From Voacanga thouarsii (Eukaryota; Streptophyta; Magnoliopsida; Gentianales; Apocynaceae): a stretch of 64,000 bases of DNA. A program made the translations under genes and the position numbers. How positions within the stretch are numbered: position 1 is the first letter of the stretch; each line of letters begins with the position of its first letter. Of the stretch, positions 14,201 through 24,401 are shown piece by piece. The DNA is taken from the NCBI GenBank assembly GCA_026120185.1, contig JANUWF010001942.1:2728001-2792000 (forward strand), written 5' to 3'. The notes below the pieces were generated by a model. The model was not told the origin of the DNA. It worked only from the letters and a program-made list of their open reading frames with translations, and did not search any database.

Positions 14201-16750
14201 CCCATGTTATTGGTGTTTTCCATTTTTATTGTTGGGAAAAGTATATGGCATCTTTCTTTGTTCTTATCCTCCAAGTTTCACAAGTAACGACAACAGAAGT
14301 TGGACAACAAATGCTCACAGCCAAGCAAAGTTTCATGCTTCAATCCCCACCCCACCACAATGAGTACAGAAAAAACTATCAAATACCCATCATAGGCAAC
14401 AGGAAAAAGCATTCTGTTCTTGTAGTACATGATCACTGTGCACTTTACCATCTTAAGCTACTGAAACAATTAAGCAAGACACACTTATTACAATCATGCT
14501 CACAGCACAGTCATAATTACACAGCGTGAGCCTGACTACTTACCATCTGCAGTTTGTTTCTTCAATTTTATCTGCAAGTAAAGCTGGTATACGCCGCCAC
14601 TTGTGACAATCATCACAACTTACCCAAGCATTCCTAGGTGGTTTGCATTCCTCAGCCACCTCACTAACCACTGTACTATTGGTGGATATGTCTCCCTTTG
14701 AACTTACATTTGTCTTTCCAGTTTGTTCAGCTTCTTCAGTGCCAAATAATGCATGAGTTCCTGTAAAATTTTTTTTTTTTTTTCAAAGGTAAATTCATCA
14801 ATCCTTGATTCTCAAAAATCAAGCTCAAAAACAGAAATTAGACAATATGAAAGAAGTACCAGATGATATACAAACATCAGGTTATATTAAGAATGTGGAA
14901 TTTTAGTATTCACATGCAAAATCAATTAATGCATTTATACCTATTTCAGGGAGGTTCTCCACTTCCAGGAGAGTCTGATTGCTAGCTGCTGTCTTTTTAT
15001 GTGTACTCTTCCAAGCTGACTTGTCTTGATTTCCCTTCTTCTTAGAAGCTTTCTCATTCCCACTTGACAAATTAGGTGTTTCTGACTTGCTCCTAGTCAC
15101 TTTCCTTGCTCTTGACTTTTTGTTAGTTTTCTGCCCCATTGAACAAGGAATCAACCTCTGACATAGAAGTGTCCCGTGCTGTTCAGCAAGTATAGGAGAA
15201 AGATTGGCTTCAGTTCCACTTTCAATGTTTGAGGTCCTACAACAGTCTCCAAATTCAACGCCTGAAGAAGAAGGCAGAAGCTCCCCATAAAAAACCTCCA
15301 TGTTAGATGCGTTGGCAGAAGTATTTCCACTAGAAGTTGAAGTAGAAGCATCGCTGGAATAAGACCCATCGCCCATGTTCTCTCTTTGTCCTAGTTTTGT
15401 AAATCCTTGGATTTTATTCACGTTTTCAGGACTTGGTGTTTCACCTTTCAGACAATAGTCATGTGTCTCACGAAGCTCATCTTTCCTCCTTTCTTGCTCA
15501 CTGCCTTGCCATTGTAGACTCAAACCGCAGACATTTCCGGAGACAGAAAATCCATTAGATGGAATCAAAACACGATGCAAATCTTCTGAATCCTTTCTGC
15601 TAATTTGGGAATCTGGAAGTATATTGATAACTTCTGAATCAGGTGAAGTGCCTGAATCCAAAGCCCTGTTATCAGTTGCTCCCACTTTATCAACCTCCTC
15701 ATAGAAGGGGGAGTCACAGAGATCATCAGCAGTGTTTCTGTCTAGGTTTCCGCTAGTGTCCTTGAAAGAAAGATGCACGCCTGATGCTCTTTCAGAATTT
15801 CCATCTGTAGACTGGAACTGCAGGCTGTCAGGCATCACTTCCTCCATCAAACCTTTTGCATCCTGAGGCAATTCACAGAAAGGATTTTCTGAACCACAAT
15901 CTTTCTCTCCTTTATTGTCATCAATTACAGGTATACTCATTGTGTTAGCCATTTGTTTGCCAAATTTGACCTTCAGAGAAATAAGACCAGTTGGTGTATG
16001 TCTCTTTTGCTTCAACTTTTCAGAGCTTCGAGCTGTCATATTCTTTTCCTGCTTTCCATTGCCCTTTCTTGGTTTTTTAGTATCATCTGGAATTGCATCA
16101 AGTCCACGATTGTGCTCTATAACTGATGCATTATTACTCAGTAGTCCCCATATTGTTGAACGAGCCCGCATACATGATGCACTTCTTCTTCTTCTTGTAA
16201 TCTGCAGAGAGTTCAAATCAAACAAAACTTTCTTGTTGGCTTTTTTCCTACAGTTTCTCACCGGTCTTTTATTCTGACTAGCCTTGTCTAATTTATTCTT
16301 AAAGCTACTCTGCCTGCAAGGAGATGGAGACGTCATATCAGGGCATGTTGTTTCAGAACCACCATCAACCTTCTTCACAGTGTTTTCTTCATCATCCTTC
16401 AGGATAAATGATTCTACAGAATAATTGACTTTCAAAGTGTCTTTTGTTTGGTCATTGCAAAATGAAGATGATTTCACAATATCACCAACCTTCATGATAT
16501 CTTTTGCTTCCTCATCCTTTGGCACAGAGAATTCCTCTATGCAAAAAGACTGAAAAGCAGCAACAACAGCATCAGCCCCAGAAAGATCTTGAGCATCAAC
16601 TGGTGTCAACATATCACTCTTTTTCATGCAAAAGGACTCAGATGGTTGCTGAGAGTCAGATGATTTTCCAGCAATATAACTTGAATCAACCACAAATGTT
16701 CCTTCAGCGAAGTCAAGTACATTATCTTCTACAGATGTTTGAGCAATCAT
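1..16750 (-). CDS. ASHH2: ASHH2/SDG8/EFS-type histone H3-lysine-36 methyltransferase (3' end outside window)
   Basis: Nuclear SET-domain enzyme; the family methylates H3K36 on transcribed genes, and in Arabidopsis it affects flowering time, branching and defence. Coding exons read on the minus strand: 16750-14941, 14760-14544, 12609-12443, 12318-12239, 12004-11873, 11778-11662, 11125-11033, 10054-9977, 6695-6639, 6268-5359, 5280-5225, 4698-4619, 4513-4431, 4286-4207, 2716-2637, 1553-1508 and 443-<1. All junctions are GT/AG and the phase is continuous. About 1,509 residues are visible; Arabidopsis ASHH2 is about 1,760. Domains in order: acidic Ser-rich N-terminus (1-640), CW finger (about 649-695), AWS (about 759-802), SET (about 815-935, with NHSCDPNC), post-SET Cys cluster, Lys/Ser-rich linker and a helical C-terminal region. 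The ATG at 16750 is the first in frame in exon 2; an upstream extension would need TTG. Family assignment is firm. Whether it is one of several paralogues cannot be seen. Confidence 0.95.
2742..2766. repeat. (ATT)n microsatellite in an ASHH2-like intron
   Basis: About eight consecutive ATT units just upstream (gene sense) of the exon at 2716-2637. A simple repeat, potentially polymorphic. Confidence 0.9.
5359..6695 (-). other. ASHH2: ASHH2-like exons 10 and 11: SET end, post-SET and long linker
   Basis: Exon 10 (6695-6639) encodes WMVNGEVCIGIFALRDIKK. Exon 11 (6268-5359) continues with GEEVTFDYNYVRVFG, completing SET with the DYNY substrate-channel tyrosines, then the post-SET cluster KKCVCGSSQCRGYIGG (CxCx4C, zinc-binding). 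The remaining roughly 260 residues are Ser/Lys/Glu-rich and probably disordered. The exon ends with one base of a split Val codon. Confidence 0.93.
7635..7762. repeat. 67-bp tandem duplication in an intron
   Basis: Two adjacent copies begin GGATTGAC at 7635 and 7702 and share CCAAGCCATTGAATAG and flanking sequence with a few substitutions. It lies inside the 3.3-kb intron between exons 9 and 10 (6696-9976). Apart from this and the repeat at 9.0-9.2 kb, that intron shows no gene-like or RNA-like content. Confidence 0.85.
9044..9239. repeat. 58-bp direct repeat pair in the same intron
   Basis: Copies at about 9044-9101 and 9182-9239 share TATTTAAAGCATGATT and CAATCTCTAGTAGACAGA with a few mismatches, separated by about 80 bp. 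No element boundaries are visible. Confidence 0.8.
9977..12318 (-). other. ASHH2: ASHH2-like exons 5-9: AWS domain and SET core
   Basis: Five small exons: 12318-12239, 12004-11873 (AWS, Cys-rich, GCGAKCLNRMLNIEC and CPCSESCSNQQ), 11778-11662 (SET start, KKGYGLQLLEDV and IEYVGE), 11125-11033 (DMHAYESRQRDYAVKG) and 10054-9977 (GRFINHSCDPNC). The NHSC motif forms the S-adenosylmethionine pocket and the pseudoknot of SET enzymes. Every exon is a multiple of three apart from the split codon at the start of exon 5. The introns are ordinary; one holds a possible small transposon near 10.6-10.9 kb. Confidence 0.95.
10560..10905. mobile_element. possible MITE-like insertion in an intron
   Basis: The sequence TTTACATTGTTTGG near 10566 recurs inverted as CCAAACAATGTGTAAA near 10885, with C-rich and G-rich blocks between (CCCACTCCCCCACC, CCCCCCCCCC). 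An imperfect terminal inverted repeat flanking about 300 bp with no coding capacity suits a small non-autonomous element, but no clear target duplication was found. It could be chance in low-complexity sequence. Confidence 0.3.
12443..14760 (-). other. ASHH2: ASHH2-like exons 3 and 4: CW zinc-finger module
   Basis: Exon 3 (14760-14544) and exon 4 (12609-12443) are joined through a split Trp codon. Across the junction the protein reads WVSCDDCHKWRRIP..., then NCRW, then VCKDN, with the four zinc-ligand cysteines and the first Trp of a CW domain. CW domains of this family bind H3K4 mono- or dimethyl marks, linking K4 and K36 methylation. The intron between (12610-14543, 1.9 kb) contains only AT-rich sequence and a few meaningless short ORFs. 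Confidence 0.92.
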
Positions 16751-16872
16751 ATTGATGCTGCACCAGTCTTTATTCAACCAGAACAGAAGGCCCAATGGCA
16801 ATACAACTCTGTAGTGACATAGGCACTAGGAGCCACAAATATAATGATAATCCAACTTCAAGGGAGAAAACT
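14941..16872 (-). other. ASHH2: ASHH2-like exon 2: start codon and N-terminal region
   Basis: The exon runs from the acceptor at 16873 to the donor after 14941 (AAATAG followed by GTATAA). Coding starts at 16750, giving 603 codons plus one base. The protein is hydrophilic, Ser/Asp/Glu-rich, with basic patches such as KRPVRNCRKKANKK and ITRRRRSASCM that could be nuclear signals. No catalytic domain is visible. Long disordered N-termini of this kind are typical of the ASHH2 family and poorly conserved. Confidence 0.85.
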
Positions 16873-18141
16873 CTGAAAATACCAAAAAGAAATAGCAAAA
16901 ATCTCATTATAGAAAGAACCTTTACAGATTAGAAGTGATAATATGCGATTACACAGCATTTGGAAGCATATTAAGTTATAAACTGCATAAACAAAATATT
17001 TTGGTGGAAAAAGAAAATCACAAACACAAAGCACTTGCAGTCATATTGATCTAGGAGTATTCATCAGCACAAGTTTAGAAAAAAGAGGGGAAAAAAATCT
17101 AAATAGTGTTATCACAAAAGTGATGAAAATGTTTTTGTAATGTGATACATATTTGTATAACATACAGTTTACAACAAACTAATCAGTGTGTCTCACCCAA
17201 AAAGTGATTCCATGGTTAATTTAATGAATGAATGGCATTCACAGATAAGTAGGATGATGATCTACATCACATCCAATCACCCAAAACATGTAAGATTAGC
17301 AGCAAAGAGTGCACTAATCATTATTGACATCAAAGATTATATGCAATTTGAATGCCAGATAAACAACTGGAGTATTATAACCACCCAGACAATGAACCAA
17401 TTACCTTGTTGCATCCCGTTACCATCCCATCTCACTAAGGTGGAAAGACCAAATTGAACTGCTCGAGTAAGTGCAACCAGTAGAAGAAACAAACTAGCCC
17501 ACTAGTCCAAAATACCTATGTTGAAGTTGCATGGAATAAACCACCCCAAGAATTACAGTAATCAAACCCTGGGCAAGACCAAAATAGACAAAAACTCTTG
17601 ACTAGAACCAAAAAATTGATAAGAACTCCGGGGGAAAAAAACAAAAGAAAACCAAAAAATGTCTTTTATTCAACCCCGGTTTCACAACAAAGTCGAATTG
17701 AAGTTTATCCAAATGCATCACAAACACTTCAACGAACATGTATATAGTATTTCCCCGCTCTCCAACCCTTCAAAACCAACCTCCCACCCCACGCCTCTCC
17801 CTTACCTATGCGTCAAAACAAGCTTGCAAAAAGACAAAACAAAACCAGCTACGACAATTCCAGAGCAATGCAGATAAATACAGACGAACACACACAAACA
17901 AATTAAACATACAAATTCATAAACACATACACACATGTAAACAACAATTGAGTCAAATTAAGCAGCAGAGGCAGGAAGAGGAAGCACAAAACCCTAACCT
18001 CGGAGCAGAACAAAACCCTAAAATCCAAACCACGAATGCCAATGCTGCTATACGTTCACCCTTGTCTATCCACGCAAGCACATTCTCCAAAAATAGATAA
18101 CATAAAATTCTGCATTCGCAGAAACAGAAGAGAGATCATAC
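16873..18141 (-). other. 5' UTR intron of the ASHH2-like gene
   Basis: Inferred 1,269-bp intron between the UTR exon and the exon that carries the start codon. It begins GTATGA and ends TTTTCAG on the minus strand. ORFs inside it show no domain and are low-complexity. It carries two telo-box motifs close to the donor (listed separately). Leader introns are common in plant chromatin genes and often increase expression. Confidence 0.55.
17989..18021. promoter_or_regulatory. two telo-box motifs in the 5' UTR intron
   Basis: AAACCCTAA occurs at 17989-17997 and 18013-18021, 24 bp apart, in the leader intron about 120-150 bp from its donor. In plants, telo-boxes near transcription starts bind TRB/Myb factors and can recruit PRC2 or mark translation-related genes. 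The motifs are directly visible; function here is inferred. Confidence 0.5.
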
Positions 18142-18275
18142 CTGGAGAAGAAGAAGAAGAAGAAACAAAAGCCGTTGAAATCAGGCCCGGATTTTTTAAT
18201 TAATTTATATATAGAAATATACATACAGATTATATATATGTATATTTCTGGGTCAGGGGGAGATGGGGACGGGGT

Positions 18276-18331
<56 letters not shown>

Positions 18332-18410
18332 AAGGAAAGAATGCTTGGCGCTGTCAGCAAACGGTTTTTCAGGGGGAATGAGAGAGGGGGTCTCCGACCG
18401 ATGCGTGGGT
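18142..18410 (-). other. non-coding first exon (5' UTR) of the ASHH2-like gene; 5' limit uncertain
   Basis: On the minus strand a pyrimidine-rich stretch ending CTTCTCCAG is followed by GTATGA, a good donor at 18142/18141. It pairs with the polypyrimidine acceptor TATTTTCAG at 16873 to give a UTR intron. The exon would contain a (CT)n repeat. Its start is not fixed; A/T-rich TATA-like stretches lie near 18420 and 18480-18500. This is inferred from splice signals only, without transcript support. Confidence 0.5.
18280..18328. repeat. (GA)n microsatellite in the ASHH2-like leader
   Basis: About 24 GA units, read as (CT)n on the gene strand, inside the proposed 5' UTR exon. GA/CT tracts near plant transcription starts are frequent and can bind BPC GAGA-factors. 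The length suggests instability between individuals. Confidence 0.9.
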
Positions 18411-19107
18411 TGGGAGCTTTTTATCCTTTTTTTTCACACACAGACACGCACACAATACACTCACTTTCACACTTTCTCTTGATTTTATTTTATTTTATTT
18501 ATTTTTACTTTTTGCAAAAAATAGTGCGACTCAAAGGTACAGGTGTTTAGGGGGATTGGGTGGTGGCACGTGGCAATTTGAGGGTAATTTAGGAAATTTG
18601 GTGGTCAATGGTGTTTTATTTTTTTCTTTATCTTTTCCTTAATTCAAAGAAAATAAAAGTTTGTTTTTGAAGTATAAAATAAATAAATAAACCAACTACA
18701 TGTTTGGATGCTAATGTAATTAGAAAGGGATTGATTTAGATGATTTTGTAAAAATTTATTAAATATGTGAAGTTAAATAGGTTAAAAAAGAAAAGTATGA
18801 TGAATTGTGACTCGAGAAATGAAAATTATATAAGATAATAATATATTTAAATTTAAAATGAAATTTTAGTTTTGAGATGAAAATGAAAAATTATTATCCA
18901 AATATGACATTAATTATCTATTTATCAAGTTATTTAGTTAATTTTTATTAATAACTTTTATTATATTAAAAAACTATTGTATGTATTACTTTTCAAAATT
19001 TTTTTAAAGAATTAAATATTATTAGGTTACCGATGACCAAATTAATATCTCTGTGGCATAATATTGTTATATCAATGGCTAAATGGCAACTTAATTTGGA
19101 AAATTTT
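18411..19107 (-). promoter_or_regulatory. probable upstream/promoter region of the ASHH2-like gene
   Basis: About 700 bp of very AT-rich sequence between the leader exon and the transposon nest. It includes an ATTTT repeat around 18480-18505, which is TATA-like on the minus strand. No ORF or RNA gene is seen. The promoter role follows from position only. Confidence 0.45.

Positions 19108-19147
<40 letters not shown>
19108..19147. repeat. (TA)n microsatellite, insertion site of element A
   Basis: Around 20 TA units directly abutting the 5' LTR of element A. TA units resume immediately after its 3' LTR (54179-54188). TATAT at 19143-19147 and at 54179-54183 serves as a 5-bp target duplication, though in a TA run this is weak proof on its own. 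Confidence 0.75.
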
Positions 19148-19151
<4 letters not shown>

Positions 19152-19961
19152 AACAAAGAATTTTAGGATAAAATATATTTTATGTAATCAAGATTACATA
19201 TTTTAATTTTGATTAATTGGAATTAATCTATGAATAAATATAATTATTTTTAGATTAATATAGTTGAGTCATCATTAAAAGTCTATTAAATCTAATGATT
19301 TATGAAATTAAACTATTAAAATTGGGTTATTGTTAAGTGTCCATTTCACATTAAATCTAACATATTATGAGTTAAATGGAATTGGGTTATGATCGAAAAT
19401 TGGAGTTGGACTTTTTAAGAATCTCCTAACCCAAATATAATGTGGACTAAATGAAATTATGTTAAACTTTAAATTGAACCTAAGTTATTTTAAGTCCAAC
19501 TCAATCAGCTGTTTATGCTAAAATCAAGGGATTTTTTACCTATAAATAGGGTTTTTCCTCAAAGGTTCAAGGCACCCTAAGATCCTCAAACTTCAACAAA
19601 CAAGAGGCATCTCAAATTTCAACAAATTCAAGCATTCAAACATCATCAAATTCAAGGTTCAGAATCGTCATCAAATCAAGGTTCAAAATCTTCATCAAAT
19701 TTTAAGGCGTTCATCTTGCTCTACATCAAACAAATCTCGAAGGTTTGTCAATCAAGTGTTCGTCATCAAATTCTATTCAATCCGAGATTAAGCTCTTCAG
19801 CCCTCGAATCTACATTTTTCAAAAACAGAAGAATTGGAGGACTTATCCTGCAATTTAGGACTTCTTCGGAGATTTGTAACCACTTTTCATATTTACTAAA
19901 TATTTTATATTTTTTGATATTTTTCTTGTCTTATTTGCAGACTTGAAATTTGTCGTCTACA
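19148..19961 (+). repeat. 5' LTR of element A
   Basis: It aligns along its length with 53326-54178, for example AAAGAATTTT..GGATAAAATAT near the start and CTTGAAATTTGT at the end. The start has decayed from TG to TA. It is about 40 bp shorter than the 3' copy, mainly from a deletion before GGCTGTTTATGCTAAAATC. TATAAATAGGG near 19541 is a good TATA box for the element transcript. The many differences between the two LTRs imply an old insertion. Confidence 0.88.
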
Positions 19962-19967
19962 AATTTC

Positions 19968-19982
19968 TGGCACGCCCAGTGG
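19968..19982 (+). other. primer-binding site of element A
   Basis: TGGCACGCCCAGTGG lies six bases after the LTR end. It begins with TGG, as expected for pairing with the CCA end of a tRNA primer. I did not assign the tRNA. Confidence 0.6.
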
Positions 19983-20047
19983 AACAATCTCCACCTCCCA
20001 TCTCTTCTCTTCAATCGCAAATTCAAGTACAAGCACAAATAAACTTA

Positions 20048-21664
20048 ATGGCCCCAAAGAACAACAAATTTGTATCCTCTCATTCAAAGGTTGCTGATAT
20101 TATGGATGCTACTACAACTGTTGGCAAGGCTTCACAAGTTTCAAGCCAAGGCATGCTAATAAGAAGTAAGGTTCGAGCTCTTTCACAAAGCGAGGCTCAA
20201 AACTTCAACGTTGTCTCATCGCCTGCGACTGCAAAGTTGAAGCAAGATGCTACTTCTACAATGCATAAGATGTCACCTTCACTGAAGAAGACCAACATCT
20301 CCAAGCAAGATGACCAAAAACTCAAGTACTGGTTCTGCGCCTCAATCCCCCCATGGGAATCTCAAATACAAAGCTTTATTCAATGAAGACTCAACTGCTT
20401 TTTCTGTGGCGCCAGTTATGATGACTGGCACACAAAATCTGGAAGAGCAACTCGCTCACATTACAAAATTGATGGAGGGACTTGCCAAACGCTCCCAAGA
20501 GTAAGGTCTCACCATCGCGTATCTCATCAATCGCTTTGAGAAGACTGGTGAAATGAGTCAAGCTCCTCCAAAGAGATTTGAAGTGTAAGAGGAAGCGGAA
20601 ACTTCCAAGAAATAACAAGATATTCAAATATTCTCTAAGGGTATGATTCCTGTTAATCAGCTTAAAAACTTTATCATGGGTACGATTAAGGACAAGTATG
20701 AAGGAGGTAGCAAATCCACCTTCACATATGCAAAGCTTTATTCGCAAATAATTGATTATATGAGAATGCCAGTTGGATATCAGCCACCAAAGTTTCAATA
20801 ATTTGATGGCAAAGGAAATCCCAAGCAGCACATGGCTCACTTTATCGAGACGTGTAACAATGCTAGAACTTATGAGAATCTACCAGTAAAACAGTTTGTA
20901 CGATCCCTCAAAAGAAATGCATTTGACTGGTACACCGATCTTGCACCTGGCTCCGTCAACAGTTGGGAGCAACTTGAATAAGAGTTTCTCAACAGATTCT
21001 ATAGCACTCATAGAGTCGTCAGCATGGTAGAGCTCACTAACTCCCGTCAATGGAAAGACGAACTAGTGGTGGACTATATCAACAGATGGAGGAATTTGAA
21101 CCTCAATTGTAGAGATCGTCTAAGTGAATCATCTGCAATTAAGATGTGCATTCAAGGTATGCACTGGGGACTCCAGTAGATCCTTAAAGGGATCATGCCA
21201 AAGACTTTTGAAGAATTGGCAACCTGTGCTCATGATATGGAATTGAGCATTGTCACACATGGGAGCAAAGCACCTGTCCAAGAATCCAACAAAATCAAAG
21301 AAAAATAAGATTTTAGAAAAGGGAGCAAATATTTTTCTAAAACTAAAGCAAAAGAATCCATGGCTACAGTCAAAGCTTGAATAAAAATTTCTTCAAAGGT
21401 AACTTAGAAGGTGACCAAGAAGGTGGATCCTTCGTAGGAAAGGAAAAAGGTAACCTTAGAAGAAAGGTAGTCTAAGGAATATCCTTTCCTCGACTATGAT
21501 ATTTCTTCAATATTTGATGAATTATTAGCTGCTAAAACTATAGAATTGTTAGAAGCAAAACACGTCAAAATGAAGTTGGACGAATAAATAATCCCAACCG
21601 CTACAAGTACCATTGGCTGATTAGTCATCCAATTGAGAAATGTTTTGTATTTAAGAACAAGATC
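20048..21664 (+). pseudogene. element A gag (broken)
   Basis: An ATG at 20048 opens a frame that is shifted once near 20310-20400 and then interrupted by several stops. Recognisable gag text follows: FDGKGNPKQHMAHFIETCNN, FVRSLKRNAFDWYTDL and FLNRFYSTHRVVSMVELTN, the retrotransposon gag (capsid) family. Several stops fall where related proteins have Gln (for example TAA at 20799 and TAG at 21177), consistent with C-to-T decay. The product would form the particle that packages element RNA; this copy cannot make it. Confidence 0.8.
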
Positions 21665-22468
21665 ATGCAGTTGGTCTGTGAAGGACATGTAGTCCTTGAA
21701 GAAGATAAAGCATCTGTAAATTTAACAACTATTGTTATCTCTCCTGTTGAACCCGTTATTTTGGAGGTTAAGTTTGGAATTTTTGATAATATCAAAGTTG
21801 AAGTTGACGGAGAAGTCCTTCCTAACAAAAGATATCAACAAGAAGTTGAAGAACCTTCTGTCTATGGCGAAGATGAAGGCTGGACGCTTGTGACAAGAAG
21901 GAAAAAATGCACGAAAGCCTTAAGAGGTGGAGCTTCACTAGTACGAAGCAGATTCACTAAGAAACATGTGGGGAAGGTTAAAAGTAAGAAGACTAAACCT
22001 TTATCGACAGTAGATAATTCTTTTTGGAAGAAATCTTTGGCACCTCTCACGCTGAAAGATTTCATACCAAGGGAACTTGCTGAAAAATTCAGCATTGTCT
22101 CATATTATGCCATCCATAATAAGGAAGGCAAAGGAGATGATGAAGAGTATATAAATGAAGGAGACATGGAGAGAATTAAGTCTTCAGCAGGCTTTAGTGT
22201 CTACATGGCTAAGATCACATTCACTGATGATGATTTGCTACTTGGTTCAATGCCTCACAACAGACCATTATTTGTAGCTGGCTACGTGCAAGAACAGAAA
22301 GTGAATAAGATACTATTAGACGGAGGATCGGCAGTAAACATCTTACCTTTACAAATATTAAGAGAGCTAGACATTTATATGGATGAATTGTCCCAAAGTC
22401 GCCTTATGATACAATGCTTCAATCATGGGGGCAACGAGCTAGTGGTACTTTCCGATTGGACATACTAA
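21665..22468 (+). pseudogene. element A protease region (longest surviving frame)
   Basis: 267 codons without a stop, starting inside the polyprotein (the ATG is not a true initiator). The C-terminal part has the retropepsin signature KILLDGGSAVNILPLQILREL, where DGGSAVN takes the place of the usual D[ST]G and is characteristic of Tat-type gypsy proteases. The N-terminal part matches the gag-protease linker. The frame ends in a stop within the protease domain, so function is lost. Confidence 0.78.
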
Positions 22469-24401
22469 TTAAAGACATGCTTTCAACTGCTCTCTTCCAT
22501 GTTATTGACACCAAGACCTCCTATAATATTCTACTAGGAAGACTATAGCTCTATGATAATGGTGTGGTGCCATCAACCCTGCATTAATATTTCATATTCC
22601 ATCGAAATGGTATGGTGAAGAAAATAGATGCTAATGATAAACAATTCACTAAAGTGGAAGCGCATATTAATGATGTTAAGTACTATATTAAAAAAGATGG
22701 TGAATCAATTAAGATCGATTTATTAAGGGGGAAGGAAGATAAAAATGTTACTTTCTCTAAAGATGTCAAAGCTACAGTAGGTGCAAAAAGCTCTACCAAG
22801 CAACCTGCATATAGTAAGCCATTGGGATAGCTCATTTTGCCCCTTACAAAGGTTGATTTAGTTAAGTCACCGAATACTCCTTTGAAAAGATTTGTCTAAC
22901 CAAAGAAAGAGGCAAAGATAGAGTATGGTAAATTACCTACTTGACACACGAAGGAAGGATTTAAACCAAATGCTTATAAACTCTTAGCAAAGGCTGGATA
23001 TAATTCACAAAGTCAACATTTGTTGGGAAAGCTTCCTGCTGATAGTGACAAGGAAAATGGTCAAAACTCAGGATCTACCCGAAGCATGCCAATAGGAAAA
23101 GAGCGTGCTGGCCTGGGTTACAAATAGGCATCTCCCATCCTTCTCAAGATTAAAAGAGCCAATGTACAGTATATATATTGTAGAAGATGAAGTGATGTCA
23201 AAACCACAATATGTTTTTAGTGGAATAGGAGATACAAATTTGCATCCATCTGTCTTCACTAGATTATGCCCAAAGAGAAGAAGAAAATTTGTTTTCAAGA
23301 GGCTTGGAGTCACAGTCACTTCAAAGGCAAGACATCCTGGCAAAGTCTCCTCTAAAGTAAGAACGGTGGTGAATTGTAGTAGAATCTTAAAAGTAATAAC
23401 ACAAGTGACATCTGTTGCGCCTTGTGATAAAGAAAGCGTAGCCTCTTGTAATCACATCATCATCTATGATGAAGAGTGTACCAAGGAAGAAGATGTTGAG
23501 TAGCCCAGCAGAACTTGAAGAAGGTGTAAAAACCACCGTTGATGAACTAAAAGAAGTAAATTTGGGCACTATTAAAGATCCTCGCCCAATTTACATAAAT
23601 GCACTTTTATCACTGAAGAAGAAAAGGCCTACATCGACCTGTTGAAGGAATTTAGAAACGTCTTTGCTTGGACATACAAAGAAATGCCTAACTTAGACAT
23701 AAAAATTGCTATCCACTATTTAGTTGTAAAGGATGAGGCAACACCAGTAAAGTTAGTCCAACGGCATTTTTGACCTAAACTAATTCTATTAATTGAAGCA
23801 GGGGTGAACAAGCTTATCGAAGCCAAATTTATTTGAGAGGTCAAGTATCCAACTTGGGTTGCATCAAATCTTACTTGATGAAGCCTCCTATGCTTGCTAC
23901 AACTATTCTGGATAAACCATTAATTTTATACATTGTTGGGGGCATTGCTTGCTCAAGAAAACGACAATGGCAAAGAAAATGCATTCTATTACTTGAGTCA
24001 GATGATGACGCTAAATGAGTTAAACTATTCACCAATTGAGAAGCTTTGTTTAGCTTTGATATTTGCAATTCAGAAATTGAAGCATTATTTTTAAGCGCAT
24101 ACTGTATGCCTTATCTCCAAGACTAATCCTATAAAGTATGTTATGACAAAGCCTGTACTATCTAATCGCTTAGTAAGGTGGTACCTTCAACTCCAACAAT
24201 TTGATATTATCTTCGTTCAATAGAAAGCTATCAAAGGGCAAGTGTTGGCTGATTTCTTGGCTGATCATCCTATCCCTACTGAGTAGAAACTAAGTGATGA
24301 GTTGTCTGATAAAGATATTCTTGTCATTGAGATTCTCCCACTATGGAGGATATACTTTGATGGTGCGGCACATCGCGAAGGTGCTGGAGCTGGTGTGGTG
24401 T
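22469..24401 (+). pseudogene. element A reverse transcriptase remnant and first RNase H (deleted core)
   Basis: Fragments in several frames: YKLLAKAGYNSQSQ, then FRNVFAWTYKEMPNLD (start of reverse transcriptase) up to about 23875, followed at once by the RNase H start (KPPMLATTILDKPLILYI). The finger-palm core with the YxDD box is missing, an internal deletion. The first (Ty3-type) RNase H then runs to about 24295 (LNYSPIEKLCLALIFAIQKL), followed by the beginning of a second RNase H (YFDGAAHREGAGAGVV), which stops where element B is inserted. Confidence 0.75.

Noticed and set aside
12862..14529. Several short plus-strand ORFs in the intron between exons 3 and 4
   Set aside because: No homology, mixed frames, not conserved in character; ordinary for AT-rich introns.
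15915..16277. Plus-strand ORF of 120 codons opposite the methyltransferase exon 2
   Set aside because: Shadow of the coding exon; no plausible domain.
16751..16801. N-terminal extension of the methyltransferase to 16801
   Set aside because: It would start with TTG; no upstream in-frame ATG exists in exon 2, so ATG 16750 is preferred.
18175..18550. Plus-strand ORFs with long Arg-Glu repeats
   Set aside because: They are translations of the (GA)n microsatellite in two frames and lie in the leader of the minus-strand gene.
19107..19961. 5' LTR of A starting with TG at 19107
   Set aside because: That start would include the TA microsatellite, which the 3' LTR lacks; alignment with 53326 places the start at 19148 and gives TATAT on both sides.
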